Shown piece by piece: positions 25,642 through 35,447 of a stretch of DNA of 64,000 bases. Where the stretch lies: positions 1 through 64,000 of the forward strand of contig JAABSA010000011.1 in assembly GCA_011390635.1 (NCBI GenBank), written 5' to 3'. The position numbers and the translations under genes are program-made. Source of the DNA: Desulfotignum sp. GTDB lineage: Bacteria; Desulfobacterota; Desulfobacteria; Desulfobacterales; Desulfobacteraceae. The notes under the pieces are model-generated. The model ran no database searches. It saw only the letters and a program-made list of their open reading frames with translations, and was not told the origin of the DNA. Position 1 is the first letter of the stretch. Each line of letters opens with the position of its first letter.

Positions 25642-27099
25642 CTATTTTTTCTTTTTCAACGCTTCTGTAAGAACACTTTCCATGGTACCCATGGGTTTGT
25701 CTTTTTTTTCCCCGGCAAACTGCCGCCAGTCTTCTGTTTCCTTTTGATCCGGGGGTACCAGGGTCATGCGCCGGTTTTCCTCATCCACCTGCTGAACCAG
25801 AACCGTGACGGTATCTCCTGGTTTCAGTGTATCATAGGATTTGGCATCGGTTGAATTTCTGATGGCAGATACGGGCATCAAGCCGGTAATCCCCGGCTCC
25901 AGACCGATGAACAGACCGAATGTTTCTCGTTTTTCAAGCTTTGCTTCCAGGATATCTCCTGGTTTGTACCTGACACTGATGCCGGTCCAGGGATCTCCCA
26001 AAGCATCCTTTATGCTTAAAGAAACCCGTTTGGCATCCATGTCAATGGACTTGATCACCACCTGGACATCCTGACCCTTTTCAACCACATCCTCGGGCCG
26101 CATCACCCGTTTTGTATGGCTCATTTCACTGATATGCACCAGACCATCCACACCGGGTGCAATTTCCACAAATGCCCCGAATCCGGTCAGCCGCACCACT
26201 TTTCCGGTCACCTGGTCTCCGGTATTAAAGGCGGCATCCATGCTGTCCCAGGGATCAGCCCCTGTTTGTTTCACAGACAAGGAAATTTTAGGCACATCCT
26301 GCCCCGTCTGGTGTTCGATTTTCAACAATTTCACCAGCACACTGTCACCCGGCTGTACCACTTCATCAGGCTTGTCTATTCTGGACCAGCCCAACTCTGA
26401 AATATGGACCATTCCTTCCACACCGGGTGCCAGTTCAACAAACGCCCCATAGGGCATGAGACGGGTAACGGTTCCATGGAACGTATCCCCCACTGCGACA
26501 TCCACCAGAAATTTCTGCTGGGCTTCTTTGATCTGCTCCATCTGCAGGTTTTTACGGGATATGACAATATTACGGCCGTTTTCTTCATACCGGGTCACCA
26601 GAAAATGAAGGGTCTGGCCCACAAAATCCTCCGGTGTTTCCACATATTTGACATCCATATGGCTCACCGGACAAAATGCCCGCTTCCCCAGGATATCCAC
26701 ATTGAATCCACCCTTGATAACCGCTGTAACCTTTCCTTCCACAGGGGTTCTGTTCTGTACCGCATCTTCCAGCAGGGCTGCTTTGCCTGCACCGGAAATG
26801 GCTTTGGACAGAATGATTTCACTTTCACTTAAAGACACCACATACAGGGTGATGACGTCACCTGCCTGAAACGGAAATTCTCCGGTTTCATCCAGAAGTT
26901 CCTGTTTTTCCACGACACCGTCACTTTTGGTGCCGGTGTCTATATACACACTGTTTTTGCCCACGGATATGATCTTTCCTTCCACCATATCGCCTGGTGC
27001 CAGTTCACGGCCCAGGTTGTCGTCATAGGATGCAAAAAGTTCTTCAAAACTCAATTCTTCAGAATTGTCGTCCGGATTTTCATCAAATTTTTCTGTCAT
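25642..27099 (-). CDS. rpsA: 30S ribosomal protein S1-type, five S1 repeats
   Basis: A 485-residue S1-type RNA-binding protein. Five OB-fold S1 repeats can be counted: [73 protein letters not shown] and [17 protein letters not shown]. The acidic N-terminus ([19 protein letters not shown]) binds the ribosome in true S1 proteins. It has fewer repeats than the six of E. coli S1 (557 residues). The start is ATG at 27099 behind GGAGAAAG, rather than 27132. It may be the main S1 or an S1 paralogue of the kind seen beside other genes, as no cmk gene adjoins it. Confidence 0.87.
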   Translation of the reverse strand: MTEKFDENPDDNSEELSFEELFASYDDNLGRELAPGDMVEGKIISVGKNSVYIDTGTKSDGVVEKQELLDETGEFPFQAGDVITLYVVSLSESEIILSKAISGAGKAALLEDAVQNRTPVEGKVTAVIKGGFNVDILGKRAFCPVSHMDVKYVETPEDFVGQTLHFLVTRYEENGRNIVISRKNLQMEQIKEAQQKFLVDVAVGDTFHGTVTRLMPYGAFVELAPGVEGMVHISELGWSRIDKPDEVVQPGDSVLVKLLKIEHQTGQDVPKISLSVKQTGADPWDSMDAAFNTGDQVTGKVVRLTGFGAFVEIAPGVDGLVHISEMSHTKRVMRPEDVVEKGQDVQVVIKSIDMDAKRVSLSIKDALGDPWTGISVRYKPGDILEAKLEKRETFGLFIGLEPGITGLMPVSAIRNSTDAKSYDTLKPGDTVTVLVQQVDEENRRMTLVPPDQKETEDWRQFAGEKKDKPMGTMESVLTEALKKKK

Positions 27100-27213
27100 G
27101 GTCTTTCTCCAAACAAGGCGGTTATGTGGCACATGCCTGACTACTATACTTTACAAAAGCCTGTGTAAAGCAAAAAAGTGTTATGGGTATTTGCGGGACC
27201 TGCCCCGCAACAG

Positions 27214-29049
27214 CTATGGCAGGTCCGCATTCACCCGGTCCAGAAGCTTTCTGGCAATATCTGTTGTGATGCCCGGCACTGTTGCAATCTCTTCCACAGA
27301 GGCATTTTTCAGATTTTCCACCCCTTTGAAACGGGTGAGCAGCAGTTTTTTCTTTTTGGGCCCGATGCCGGAAACTGTATCAAAAACAGAGAGGCTGCCC
27401 CGTTTTTCACGCCGCCTGCGCTGGAAGGTGACGGCAAACCTGTGGGCCTCGTCCCGCACCTGCTGGAGCAGGAACAGCGCTTTTTTGGCAGATGCGGTGT
27501 TCACGGGGTTGGCCCGGCCGGGAATATAGATCTTGTCCAGGTCTTCGCTTTTTGCTTCATCTTTTTTGGCCAGGCCGGCCACTGTAAATCTGCCCTGGAG
27601 CCCCAGTTCCCCGAGCACTGACATGGCCATGCCCAGCTGCCCTTTTCCACCGTCCACCACCAGCAGGTCCGGCCGGGGCATCTCTTTTTCCGGCTTTGAA
27701 AAGCGCCGTGTCAGAACCTGGGTCATGCAGGCATAGTCATCGGGCTGGTCAATACCCTGGATGATATACCTTCTGTAGGCGCTTTTGTCCGGCCGCCCAT
27801 TGGTGAACACCGCCATGGATGATACCGGGTCCTTGCCAGCCAGATTGGAATTGTCAAAACATTCGATCCGCTCAGGCACCCGGTCCATCTGTAAAAGGGA
27901 CTGGAGCATGGCCAGGGCAGACCTGGCAGCCTCCTCTCTGGCCAGCAGTTTTTCCAGCTCCCGGCGGGCATTGACACAGGCCATCTCCACCAGCCGGCGT
28001 TTTTCCCCCCGCACCGGCACATGCACCGTCACTTTTTTCTCTTTTTTTTCCCGCAGCACAGATGCCAGGGCATCCAGGTTTTCAACCTCCCTGTCCACCA
28101 GCACCTCATCCGGCAAAAACCGTGTTTTGCCGTAATACTGCCACAAAAATGCCCGCAGGATTTCATCGTTTTCCCTGAACCCGGGATCCAGGGGATAATG
28201 CACCGTATCCACCAGCCGGCCGGACCGGACAAGCATCACCGTGACAACAGCCATCCCTTCTCTGGCGGCCAGGCCCATCACATCCCGGTCCTTCAGGTCA
28301 GTGCACACCACCACCTGTTTTTCCATGATATTGGTTACGGCAAACATGGCATCCCTTTTCTGGGCCGCTTTTTCAAATTCTTGAGAGGCTGCATGGGCCT
28401 GCATCTCATTTTTTAACTTCTGCATCACCTGGCCGGGCCTGCCCTTTAAAAACAGGACCGCGTCTTTGACCTGCTGCATGTAGGCTGCCTCATCCACCTT
28501 TTGGCAGCAGGGCCCTGTACATTCTTTTATCTGATAATTGAGGCAGGGCCGGGACCGGTTTTTAAACTGGGAGTCTTTGCATTTTCTGAGCTTGAAAATT
28601 TTCTGGATATGCCGCAGGGTCCGGGTCACGCTGTTGGAAGAAGAATAGGGACCAAAATACAGGGCATGGTCGTTTGTAATTTTGCGCACCCGCTGGATGG
28701 CGGGGAAGGGTGCATTTATGTCAATGCGCAGCAGCGGGTAATTTTTGCCGTCCTTGAGCAGCACATTATACCTGGGCCGGTGCTCCTTTATCAGGTTGGA
28801 TTCCAGGATAAAGGCCTCATGGTCCGATGCAGTGATGATCAAATCAAAGTCCCTGACCATGGCCAGCAGGGCCGCGGTTTTGCCGTCAGTATGATTTTGT
28901 TTGGCAAAATAGGACCCCAGCCGCTTTTTCAGGTCTTTTGCCTTTCCCACATAAATTATCTTTTCTTTGGCATCCTTCATCAGGTAGACCCCGGGGCTGT
29001 GGGGGGCCTGGAGGTATTTTTCCGCAAGTGCGGTGTCCAGTCCGGTCAA
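27214..29049 (-). CDS. uvrC: Excinuclease ABC subunit C
   Basis: A 611-residue UvrC, the nuclease that makes both incisions in nucleotide excision repair. In order: GIY-YIG domain ([19 protein letters not shown]), a cysteine cluster ([28 protein letters not shown]), a UvrB-binding UVR motif, the RNase H-like endonuclease domain ([17 protein letters not shown] and [11 protein letters not shown]), and a C-terminal double helix-hairpin-helix ([17 protein letters not shown]). It overlaps uvrB by four bases (ATGA), which couples the two. Confidence 0.97.
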   Translation of the reverse strand: MTGLDTALAEKYLQAPHSPGVYLMKDAKEKIIYVGKAKDLKKRLGSYFAKQNHTDGKTAALLAMVRDFDLIITASDHEAFILESNLIKEHRPRYNVLLKDGKNYPLLRIDINAPFPAIQRVRKITNDHALYFGPYSSSNSVTRTLRHIQKIFKLRKCKDSQFKNRSRPCLNYQIKECTGPCCQKVDEAAYMQQVKDAVLFLKGRPGQVMQKLKNEMQAHAASQEFEKAAQKRDAMFAVTNIMEKQVVVCTDLKDRDVMGLAAREGMAVVTVMLVRSGRLVDTVHYPLDPGFRENDEILRAFLWQYYGKTRFLPDEVLVDREVENLDALASVLREKKEKKVTVHVPVRGEKRRLVEMACVNARRELEKLLAREEAARSALAMLQSLLQMDRVPERIECFDNSNLAGKDPVSSMAVFTNGRPDKSAYRRYIIQGIDQPDDYACMTQVLTRRFSKPEKEMPRPDLLVVDGGKGQLGMAMSVLGELGLQGRFTVAGLAKKDEAKSEDLDKIYIPGRANPVNTASAKKALFLLQQVRDEAHRFAVTFQRRRREKRGSLSVFDTVSGIGPKKKKLLLTRFKGVENLKNASVEEIATVPGITTDIARKLLDRVNADLP

Positions 29050-31040
29050 AACGGCACCATTTCCGTCAACTGCCTGATCTTATCCCGGTACCGGGCTGCC
29101 TGCTCAAACTCCAGTTTTTCCGCCGCCTTTTTCATCTTGAATTCCAGGTCCCGGACAAGGTCCTCCAGGTTGAGCTCCTCTGCATCATAGGCCTTTATCT
29201 CTTCATTCACCGAGGCGGCTTCTTGTGCCGCATCACTGCCCTGCCTTGGATAGGTGAACACATTGAGCTGTTTTTGAATGGTGGCGGGAACAATGTTATG
29301 GGCATCGTTATAGGCTTTCTGGATCCTGCGGCGGCGGTTGGTTTCCTCCATGGCCTTTTTCATGGATCCGGTCTCTTTTTCCGCGTACATGATCACCCGG
29401 CCGAACACATTTCTGGCTGCCCTGCCGAAAATCTGGACAAAAGACCGGAATGACCGCAAAAACCCCTCCTTGTCCGCATCCAGGATAGCCACCAGGGACA
29501 CTTCAGGTATGTCCAGGCCCTCTCTGAGCAGGTTGATGCCGATGAGCACATCAAATACGCCCTGGCGCAGGTCCTGGATAATTTCAATACGCTCCATGGT
29601 GGCGATATCGGAATGCAGGTATTTCACCTTAACCCCCAGGTCGGCATAATATTCGGTCAGGTCTTCTGCCATGCGCTTGGTCAGGGTGGTCACCAGGACC
29701 CGTTCATTGGCCTCCACCCGTTTGACGATCTCCTGGTACAGATCATCCACCTGGGTTCTGGCATCCTTTACCTGGACCCGGGGATCCAGCAGCCCTGTGG
29801 GGCGGACGATCTGCTCCGCCACCCGGATGCCCGCCTTTTCCAGTTCATAATCCGCCGGGGTGGCAGACACATAGATGATCCGGGATGTCCTGGCTGAAAA
29901 CTCTTCAAATTTCAGGGGCCGGTTGTCCACGGCAGAGGGCAGCCGGAACCCGTATTCCACCAGGGTCAGTTTTCTGGACCTGTCCGCCTTGTACATGGCC
30001 CCCAGCTGGGATACGGAGATATGGCTTTCATCAAAAAACAAAAGAAAATCATCCGGCATGTAATCCAGCAGCGTGGGAGGCGGCTCCCCGGGGGCCCTGC
30101 CGGTGAGGTGCCGGGAATAGTTTTCTATGCCGTTGCAGTATCCGATCTCATTGAGCATCTCGATATCATAATGGGTCCGCTCCTCCAGGCGCTGGGCCTC
30201 CACCAGCCGGTTCTCCGACCGCAGCACGTCCAGCCGCTCTTTGAGTTCCGCAAGAATCCCTTCCACCGCTTTTTTCCGGGTCTGGCGCTTGGTCACATAG
30301 TGGGATGCAGGATAGATGGCTGTCTGGTCAAAGGTATGGAGCACCTCTCCTTTCAGGGGGTCGATCTCACAGATCTCTTCAATAGTGTCCCCGAAAAAAT
30401 CGATGCGCACTGCCCTGTCCTCTTCATAGGCCGGAAACACTTCCACCCGGTCACCCCTGACCCGGAACACCCCTCTGTGAAAATCGGTGTCATTTCTGGT
30501 ATACTGGATTTCCACCAGCTTCTGGATCACCTTTTCCCGGGAGATTTCCATGTCCCTGGCCAGGGTGATGCGCAGATCCAGGTAATCCTCCGGAGCACCC
30601 AGACCGTAGATGCAGGACACCGATGCCACCACAATGACATCCGGCCGGGCCAGCACCGACCGGGTGGCGGAATGGCGCATCTTGTCGATGATGTCATTGA
30701 TGGAGGAGTCCTTCTGGATATAGGTGTCACTGGACGGCACATATGCCTCGGGCTGGTAATAGTCATAATAGGAGACAAAATATTCCACGCAGTTTTCCGG
30801 AAACAGCGCCTTGAACTCATTGTACAGCTGGGCTGCCAGGGTTTTGTTGGGGGCGATGATCAGGCTGGGTTTTTCCACTTTGGCAATAATATTGGCCATG
30901 GTAAATGTCTTGCCTGATCCGGTGACCCCCAAAAGCACCTGGTGGGGTTCGTTGTCCATCACCCCCCGTGCCAGGTATTCGATGGCTTTGGGCTGGTCCC
31001 CTGTGGGGGAAAATACGGATTGCAGATGAAACAGTCCCAT
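29046..31040 (-). CDS. uvrB: Excinuclease ABC subunit B
   Basis: A 664-residue UvrB, the DNA-damage verifying ATPase of the UvrABC system. Walker A is [14 protein letters not shown]. The beta-hairpin that inserts in DNA is around [18 protein letters not shown]. The DEAD-box-like motif is [13 protein letters not shown], and motif V-VI falls in [15 protein letters not shown] and QIFGRAARN. The C-terminal UVR motif that contacts UvrC is [22 protein letters not shown]. It lies 19 bases downstream of the permease gene and overlaps uvrC. No uvrA is in the window. Confidence 0.97.
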   Translation of the reverse strand: MGLFHLQSVFSPTGDQPKAIEYLARGVMDNEPHQVLLGVTGSGKTFTMANIIAKVEKPSLIIAPNKTLAAQLYNEFKALFPENCVEYFVSYYDYYQPEAYVPSSDTYIQKDSSINDIIDKMRHSATRSVLARPDVIVVASVSCIYGLGAPEDYLDLRITLARDMEISREKVIQKLVEIQYTRNDTDFHRGVFRVRGDRVEVFPAYEEDRAVRIDFFGDTIEEICEIDPLKGEVLHTFDQTAIYPASHYVTKRQTRKKAVEGILAELKERLDVLRSENRLVEAQRLEERTHYDIEMLNEIGYCNGIENYSRHLTGRAPGEPPPTLLDYMPDDFLLFFDESHISVSQLGAMYKADRSRKLTLVEYGFRLPSAVDNRPLKFEEFSARTSRIIYVSATPADYELEKAGIRVAEQIVRPTGLLDPRVQVKDARTQVDDLYQEIVKRVEANERVLVTTLTKRMAEDLTEYYADLGVKVKYLHSDIATMERIEIIQDLRQGVFDVLIGINLLREGLDIPEVSLVAILDADKEGFLRSFRSFVQIFGRAARNVFGRVIMYAEKETGSMKKAMEETNRRRRIQKAYNDAHNIVPATIQKQLNVFTYPRQGSDAAQEAASVNEEIKAYDAEELNLEDLVRDLEFKMKKAAEKLEFEQAARYRDKIRQLTEMVPF

Positions 31041-31059
31041 GGGTCAGATTTCCTTTTGG

Positions 31060-32124
31060 TTATACGGCATCCACGTCATCCGGGCGCTTGGGCCAGGCAT
31101 TGAGAACCCCATGGAAAAGAATGGCCAGGGGAATGGCAAAAAATACACCCCAGAATCCCCAGACTCCACCGAAAAAAAGCACCGCCACAATGATGGCAAT
31201 GGGATGCAGGTTCACCACCTCTGAAAACAAAATCGGCACCAGCACATTGCCGTCCAGGACCTGGATGATCAAATAAGCGGAAATAATCCATGCCAGATCT
31301 CCGGTCCAGCCGAACTGAAAATAGGCAACCAGGGCCACTGGAAAGGTCATGACAGCAGCCCCGATATAGGGCACCAGCACGGAAACCCCCACCAGGAAAG
31401 CCAGCAGCAAAGAAAAGTTGAGTCCCATGAGCATGAATGTCAGGTAAGACGTACCCCAGATCATCAGGATCTCCCAGAACTTGCCCCGTATGAAATTGCC
31501 CAGCTGCACATCCACCCCCTGCCATACGCGGCTGGCAAGGCCCCGTTCTTTAGGCAGATGCTGCCGGATCCATCCGATGATCAACGCCTTGTCCTTCAAA
31601 AAAAAGAACACCAGCAGCGGCATCAGCACGATGTACACCACCAGGGTGATGATGCCGATCACCGAAGACAGGGTCTGACGAAGCATCTTGTCGGTAAAGC
31701 TGCCCGCTTCCCGCCGGATCTGGTTGAGCACGTTTTCAATCTCCACTTCACTGAAAATGGTGGGATATTTCTCAGGCAGGGACAGAATCAGGGTCTGGGA
31801 AGCACTGAGCATGTCCGGCACCTCCTGGAGCAGCTGGGTGGCCTGCCGGGTAAGCACCGGCAGCAGCCAGAACAGCAATGCCAGAAGCACCAGAAAAAAT
31901 ATGGCAAACACCGTGCCCACCGCCAGCATCCGGGGGGCCCCGATGCGCTGGAGAGACTGGGTGACACCTTCCAGCAGATACGCGATAATCAAACTGGCAA
32001 TGACCGGCACCAGGTGGCGGCCTGCAAACAGAAAGGTGGCAATGCCTGTCACCAGGAACACTGCCAGAATGACCACCTGGGGGTCTGAAAAATACCGTCT
32101 GAACCATTCTTTGATCACGCTCAT
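31060..32124 (-). CDS. AI-2E family transporter (PerM/YdiK-type permease)
   Basis: A 354-residue integral membrane protein with about eight hydrophobic helices in the family pattern: two at the N-terminus (VVILAVFLVTGIATFLF, LVPVIASLIIAYLLEG), one after a short loop, a long amphipathic middle (SLPEKYPTIFSEVEIENVLNQI), and a C-terminal group including VLVPYIGAAVMTFP, a typical PYIG signature. The family includes exporters of autoinducer-2 and Na+/H+ antiporters, so the substrate is uncertain. The start is ATG at 32124 behind TTGAGG, not the TTG at 32136. It is the first gene of a permease-uvrB-uvrC run. Confidence 0.9.
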   Translation of the reverse strand: MSVIKEWFRRYFSDPQVVILAVFLVTGIATFLFAGRHLVPVIASLIIAYLLEGVTQSLQRIGAPRMLAVGTVFAIFFLVLLALLFWLLPVLTRQATQLLQEVPDMLSASQTLILSLPEKYPTIFSEVEIENVLNQIRREAGSFTDKMLRQTLSSVIGIITLVVYIVLMPLLVFFFLKDKALIIGWIRQHLPKERGLASRVWQGVDVQLGNFIRGKFWEILMIWGTSYLTFMLMGLNFSLLLAFLVGVSVLVPYIGAAVMTFPVALVAYFQFGWTGDLAWIISAYLIIQVLDGNVLVPILFSEVVNLHPIAIIVAVLFFGGVWGFWGVFFAIPLAILFHGVLNAWPKRPDDVDAV

Positions 32125-32295
32125 ATATTGCCTCAATTATTCAAAATCAATCCAGGCAGCATACCCTGTTTTCAACAATTTTTCCAGAATTTTCCTGCAA
32201 GGGTTTCGGGATGAGGCGGGATGGCCCAAATATCTTTACATACCCGGCAATCATTGATAATCTTACATTCTATTCGAAAAAAAGGTACGCTTCAG

Positions 32296-33300
32296 ATGAC
32301 AGAACACCCGGATTTGCATCAGCCCGTCATGACCATCGCTCACCAGGACATGGTGACGCTGCATGAGGATTTTACTGTTCAGCAGGCGCTGAACGACATC
32401 CGGTTACAGGGTGTTGGAGAAAAAATTGTCTATTTTTATGTGGTGAACACAGCCGGCCGGTTGAAAGGGGTGATCCTGACCCGGCGCCTGCTCACCACCC
32501 CCCTGGAACAGCGTATCTCCGAGATCATGATCAAACGGCTGATAACGGTTCCCCATACTGCAACCATCATGGATGCCTATGACCAGCTGGCGCATCACAA
32601 GCTGCTGGCGCTTCCTGTGGTGGATCCGCAGCAGCACATCCTGGGTGTGGTCGATGCCAGCACATTCATGGATGACACCTATATCAAAGACATTACCCAG
32701 AGAAGAAAAGAAAGACTTGAAATTCAACGGCTTCATACAAGGCTGAGAAGCATTCTCGATCATATGCGGGACCTGGTGCTGTCCTTTTCATACCTCGATG
32801 ATTTTGACAGGGACCGCATCGATGATTTTCCGTTTTTTGACGATCACCTTGTGGAGATCAACTCCTCAGCCCTGTCTTTTTATGACGTACCGGCATCTTA
32901 TATCCTGCACAAAAAAATGAGTGTGTTTGATTTTATTCATGACCTTTATAGAAAACGGATATTCGAACTCTCCCAGGACATGATCTATATTCTCAGGCCC
33001 GATGGACAGATTCTTGATATCAATCCGTCAGGCATCCGGCTTATGGGACTCAGCAGTATCGAAGACGCGCAACAGAGGAGCATCATTGATTTCACTGTTG
33101 ATCCGGTGGCCGGCAAAGCACTGGTCAAAGAGATCCAGTTCGAAGTGACTGACACAGGTTATTTTCTCGATGCAACGACCACTGCCGTTGAGGATGTCAA
33201 GCAGCGATTGAAAGAGATCAGAGACCAGTACTGGCGGTTGAAAAAAGTGTCTGATGGTCACGGAGGCGTCATTTACCAGAGAGCCACCCGGAAGAGTTAG
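32296..33300 (+). CDS. CBS-pair protein with PAS-like C-terminus
   Basis: A 334-residue soluble protein. Residues ~35-130 form a CBS-domain pair very similar to the magnesium-sensing cytosolic part of MgtE (IVYFYVVNTAGRLKGVI, EIMIKRLITVPHTATIMDAY, LLALPVVDPQQHILGVVD), but no channel helices follow. After a charged linker (QRRKERLEIQRLHTRLRSIL) comes a poorly conserved stretch and then a PAS-like domain (DMIYILRPDGQILDINPSGIRLMGLS). No kinase, cyclase or DNA-binding output is present. The start is taken at 32296 (MTEHPDLH) because the track's upstream residues are not family-like. Possible roles are an adenylate- or Mg-responsive sensor, or the remnant of a longer signalling protein. Confidence 0.75.
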   Translation: MTEHPDLHQPVMTIAHQDMVTLHEDFTVQQALNDIRLQGVGEKIVYFYVVNTAGRLKGVILTRRLLTTPLEQRISEIMIKRLITVPHTATIMDAYDQLAHHKLLALPVVDPQQHILGVVDASTFMDDTYIKDITQRRKERLEIQRLHTRLRSILDHMRDLVLSFSYLDDFDRDRIDDFPFFDDHLVEINSSALSFYDVPASYILHKKMSVFDFIHDLYRKRIFELSQDMIYILRPDGQILDINPSGIRLMGLSSIEDAQQRSIIDFTVDPVAGKALVKEIQFEVTDTGYFLDATTTAVEDVKQRLKEIRDQYWRLKKVSDGHGGVIYQRATRKS

Positions 33301-33340
33301 GCCGGGGGGAGAGGCCGGGGCGGCGGGGTGGAATGGACCC

Positions 33341-33531
33341 GTGGGGGGCGGTGCCTGTTGTTCTCACCTGTTTGCCCCGGCTGACAGGGAGTACGGCATG
33401 CCCTGCTGAACGTCAAAAACTGCGGGCAGGTATGTCCTCAAACAGTTTGACGTTCGCACCGCAGGGCATGCCCAACTCCCTGTAACAGCCGGCGGAAAAA
33501 TAGGGTTCAAACAACAGGCACCGCCCCCCAC
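33341..33531. repeat. 191-bp imperfect palindrome (fold-back element)
   Basis: The outer arms, starting GTGGGGGGCGGTGCCTGTTG, are perfectly complementary over 22 bases (33341-33362 with 33510-33531). Inside, after a short mismatched stretch, CCGGCTG, ACAGGGAGT, GGCATGCCCTGC and GAACGTCAAA each recur in inverted order, leaving a ~25-base centre. The whole segment could fold into one long hairpin. No coding frame fits it. It looks like a MITE or REP-type mobile repeat or a structured RNA. It occupies most of the 416-base gap before the toxin-antitoxin island, and the flanking 33301-33340 is G-rich. Confidence 0.8.
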
Positions 33532-33716
33532 TGGACTCTGACAGCAGACGAACCCATGTTTACCTTCGATCACAGCCGATGGTTGCCAACATTTCTGTAC
33601 ATATCCTGGAATTACTGCCACGGGAGAATTGAATATTGTTTTTGATTCTTTGGCCAAATTTCATTACAATATTCAAGTCCCAAATTGTAACACTCTATTT
33701 TTCAGAAGGAGGCCCC

Positions 33717-33917
33717 ATGAATCCCGAAACACTCGAAGCTGAAATCATGAAACTGAGCCCATTAAAACTGGATGCACCGTCCGAAGAGGAAAATCTGAAA
33801 CTTTGGGTGCAGGAGGCCCAACGCAGGCTGAATGATCTGCGGGAAGGAAAGGCCAAAGCAGTGCCGGCAGAAGATGTCTTTCAAAGGGCACGGACGGCCA
33901 TACTATGCGCCAAATAA
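33717..33917 (+). CDS. Putative addiction-module antitoxin (TIGR02574-like)
   Basis: A 66-residue acidic protein, MNPETLEAEIMKLSPLKL and EENLKLWVQEAQRRLNDLREGKAKAVPAEDVF. This has the size and style of the small antitoxins paired with RelE/ParE-type toxins: a helical body with a short C-terminal segment that wraps the toxin. AAGGAGG precedes the ATG by six bases, so the track start at 33636 is rejected. It overlaps the following toxin gene by 13 bases, as expected for a coupled module. The toxin is truncated, so the pair is probably no longer functional. Confidence 0.75.
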   Translation: MNPETLEAEIMKLSPLKLDAPSEEENLKLWVQEAQRRLNDLREGKAKAVPAEDVFQRARTAILCAK

Positions 33918-34114
33918 CCTTTCACGAAGAAGCGGATTTCGAAACCCTCGAGGCGGCGCGCTACTACGAAAAAAGGACCGCCGGCCTCGGGCTGACATTT
34001 CTGGATGAAGTTGAGAAAAGCACCCACCGTATCATGACAAATCCTTCTACCTATCAGCGTGTTGGGGGCGAGGTGCGGCAGGCACTGGTGCCGCACCGAG
34101 GATTGCAGAATTGA
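33905..34114 (+). pseudogene. C-terminally truncated ParE/RelE-family toxin
   Basis: Only 69 residues: the N-terminal two thirds of a ParE-type toxin are clear (TFHEEADFETLEAARYYEKRTAGLGLTFLDEVEKS, then GGEVRQALV). The protein stops where family members continue with the RFPYxIxY strand and the C-terminal HxxRxP catalytic or binding segment. Full-length homologues have about 95-100 residues. None of the three frames just downstream restores the missing part. The break coincides with the start of AT-rich DNA encoding the HNH nuclease, so a recombination or insertion junction near 34100 is the likely cause. Confidence 0.75.
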
Positions 34115-34974
34115 TTCGTAGAACAATCAAAGAGAGTATATTGGAGAAAAATGTAATTGATTTGCCTCCAGAAATTAGAATAATACCAATGACAATAAAT
34201 TCATTTACACATGAAGATTGTCATAGTGTTAAAGATCTTCAGGAAAAGTTTTTTCTTGGATTACTTTCGTCAAGAGAGAGAAATGGGTTCTATCGCTATG
34301 CCGGTAAAAAAATCAATTCAAAATCCGGTGCAGTCATGCTTTTTCAATCCAATTCAAGCATTATTGCCTCCGCTGTTTATCTTGGAATAAAGCCATTAGA
34401 AAAGCCAGTAGATGGGTATAATGGCTATATGGTTTTTGATGTAAACTCTATACAAGTCTTTGATCCTATATATCAAGATGCGATGCGGGAATGCTGGCCA
34501 AATTTCAAAAAATTTAGCCAAGCATTTCAAAGACTCGATCCGGGAGGCTATCCTCAATTTTTGAGGATTTTAAGTGGTATAAAGTCGCCGCACGGATATT
34601 ACACCGAAGAAGCAGTTGATATTTCTAATCCTCCTGAACAAGTTGAATCAACAATATTTCGTATTCTCCGTGATACAGAATTAGCTCGTCTGGTTAAGCG
34701 CATTCACAGTTATGAATGTCAAATATGCGGGCATACCATTAAATTTTACGACGACAGTAGGTACGCAGAATCACATCATATACAACCACTTGGCAAGCCT
34801 CATTTTGGGCCTGATATCAAAAGCAACATTATTTGTGTATGCCCCAATCATCATGCCGAGTTGGACTATGGTGCAAGGCATATAGATATGAAATTGCTGA
34901 AAAGAGCAAAAGATCACAAAATTGATTCAATATTTATTGAGTATCATAACAAAAATATATTCAAAAATGGATAA
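34111..34974 (+). CDS. HNH endonuclease with unrecognised N-terminal domain
   Basis: Up to 287 residues. The C-terminal ~90 residues are an HNH nuclease with a zinc finger: YECQICGHTIKF, then YAESHHIQPLGKPHFGPDIKSNIICVCPNHHAELDYG, containing the catalytic HH and the CPNHH block. The N-terminal ~170 residues (AVMLFQSNSSIIASAVYLG, GYMVFDVNSIQVFDPI) look like a small beta fold, possibly PUA/EVE-like as in modification-dependent restriction enzymes, but this is only an impression. The TTG at 34111 overlaps the broken toxin gene, and a later TTG or ATG may be the true start. Base composition is clearly AT-richer than its neighbours, pointing to recent acquisition. A defence or homing role is possible. 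Confidence 0.78.
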   Translation: MIRRTIKESILEKNVIDLPPEIRIIPMTINSFTHEDCHSVKDLQEKFFLGLLSSRERNGFYRYAGKKINSKSGAVMLFQSNSSIIASAVYLGIKPLEKPVDGYNGYMVFDVNSIQVFDPIYQDAMRECWPNFKKFSQAFQRLDPGGYPQFLRILSGIKSPHGYYTEEAVDISNPPEQVESTIFRILRDTELARLVKRIHSYECQICGHTIKFYDDSRYAESHHIQPLGKPHFGPDIKSNIICVCPNHHAELDYGARHIDMKLLKRAKDHKIDSIFIEYHNKNIFKNG

Positions 34975-35019
34975 AATTACCCAACAATTTGCTGATTCTG
35001 AAACCGAAGGGATGTTAAA

Positions 35020-35343
35020 ATGGCTGAAGAATCAATTATAATAATTGTTAAAAATTATTTGAAGGAACTTTCCCGCAGGGGTGTACCAGTCAAACGAGCG
35101 GTTCTTTTTGGTTCCTATGCCAATGAAACTGATCATAAGTGGAGCGATATTGATTTGATTGTAATATCCGATAAATACGATAAAGAATACAGCCGTGAAG
35201 ATATTAATGTGTTGTGGAGAACGGCGGCCCGGACTGATAACCGGATAGAACCCATTCCTGTGGGAACAAACAGATGGAAAACCGATGATGAGAGTACAAT
35301 TATTGAGATAGCCCGGAGAGAAGGGATTGTTATTAATTTATAA
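35020..35343 (+). CDS. MNT-type minimal nucleotidyltransferase
   Basis: A 107-residue protein of the DNA polymerase beta-like superfamily. The signature AVLFGSYANETDHKWSDIDLIVIS contains the GS...DxD motif that binds nucleotide and magnesium. MNT proteins usually act as antitoxins that AMPylate a HEPN-domain RNase partner. Here the next gene, 105 bases away, is a NYN protein rather than HEPN. The MNT is therefore alone, paired with an unexpected partner, or serving another role. The ribosome site is weak (GAAGGGATG). It is AT-rich like the HNH gene before it. Confidence 0.85.
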   Translation: MAEESIIIIVKNYLKELSRRGVPVKRAVLFGSYANETDHKWSDIDLIVISDKYDKEYSREDINVLWRTAARTDNRIEPIPVGTNRWKTDDESTIIEIARREGIVINL

Positions 35344-35447
35344 GATTAATGGACTGTGGCCGTTTCAAATGAAAAAGGAAGGAACAAGATCAAGAGGATA
35401 AAAAGCCCATATTTTGGCGTTACACTTAAAAAAGGAGCATACTATCA

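Noticed and set aside
27193-27228. Hairpin GGACCTGCC / GGCAGGTCC at the uvrC stop as a terminator
   Set aside because: The stem is good but the T-run on the minus strand is about 15 bases away and the stem overlaps the coding end, so the call is too weak.
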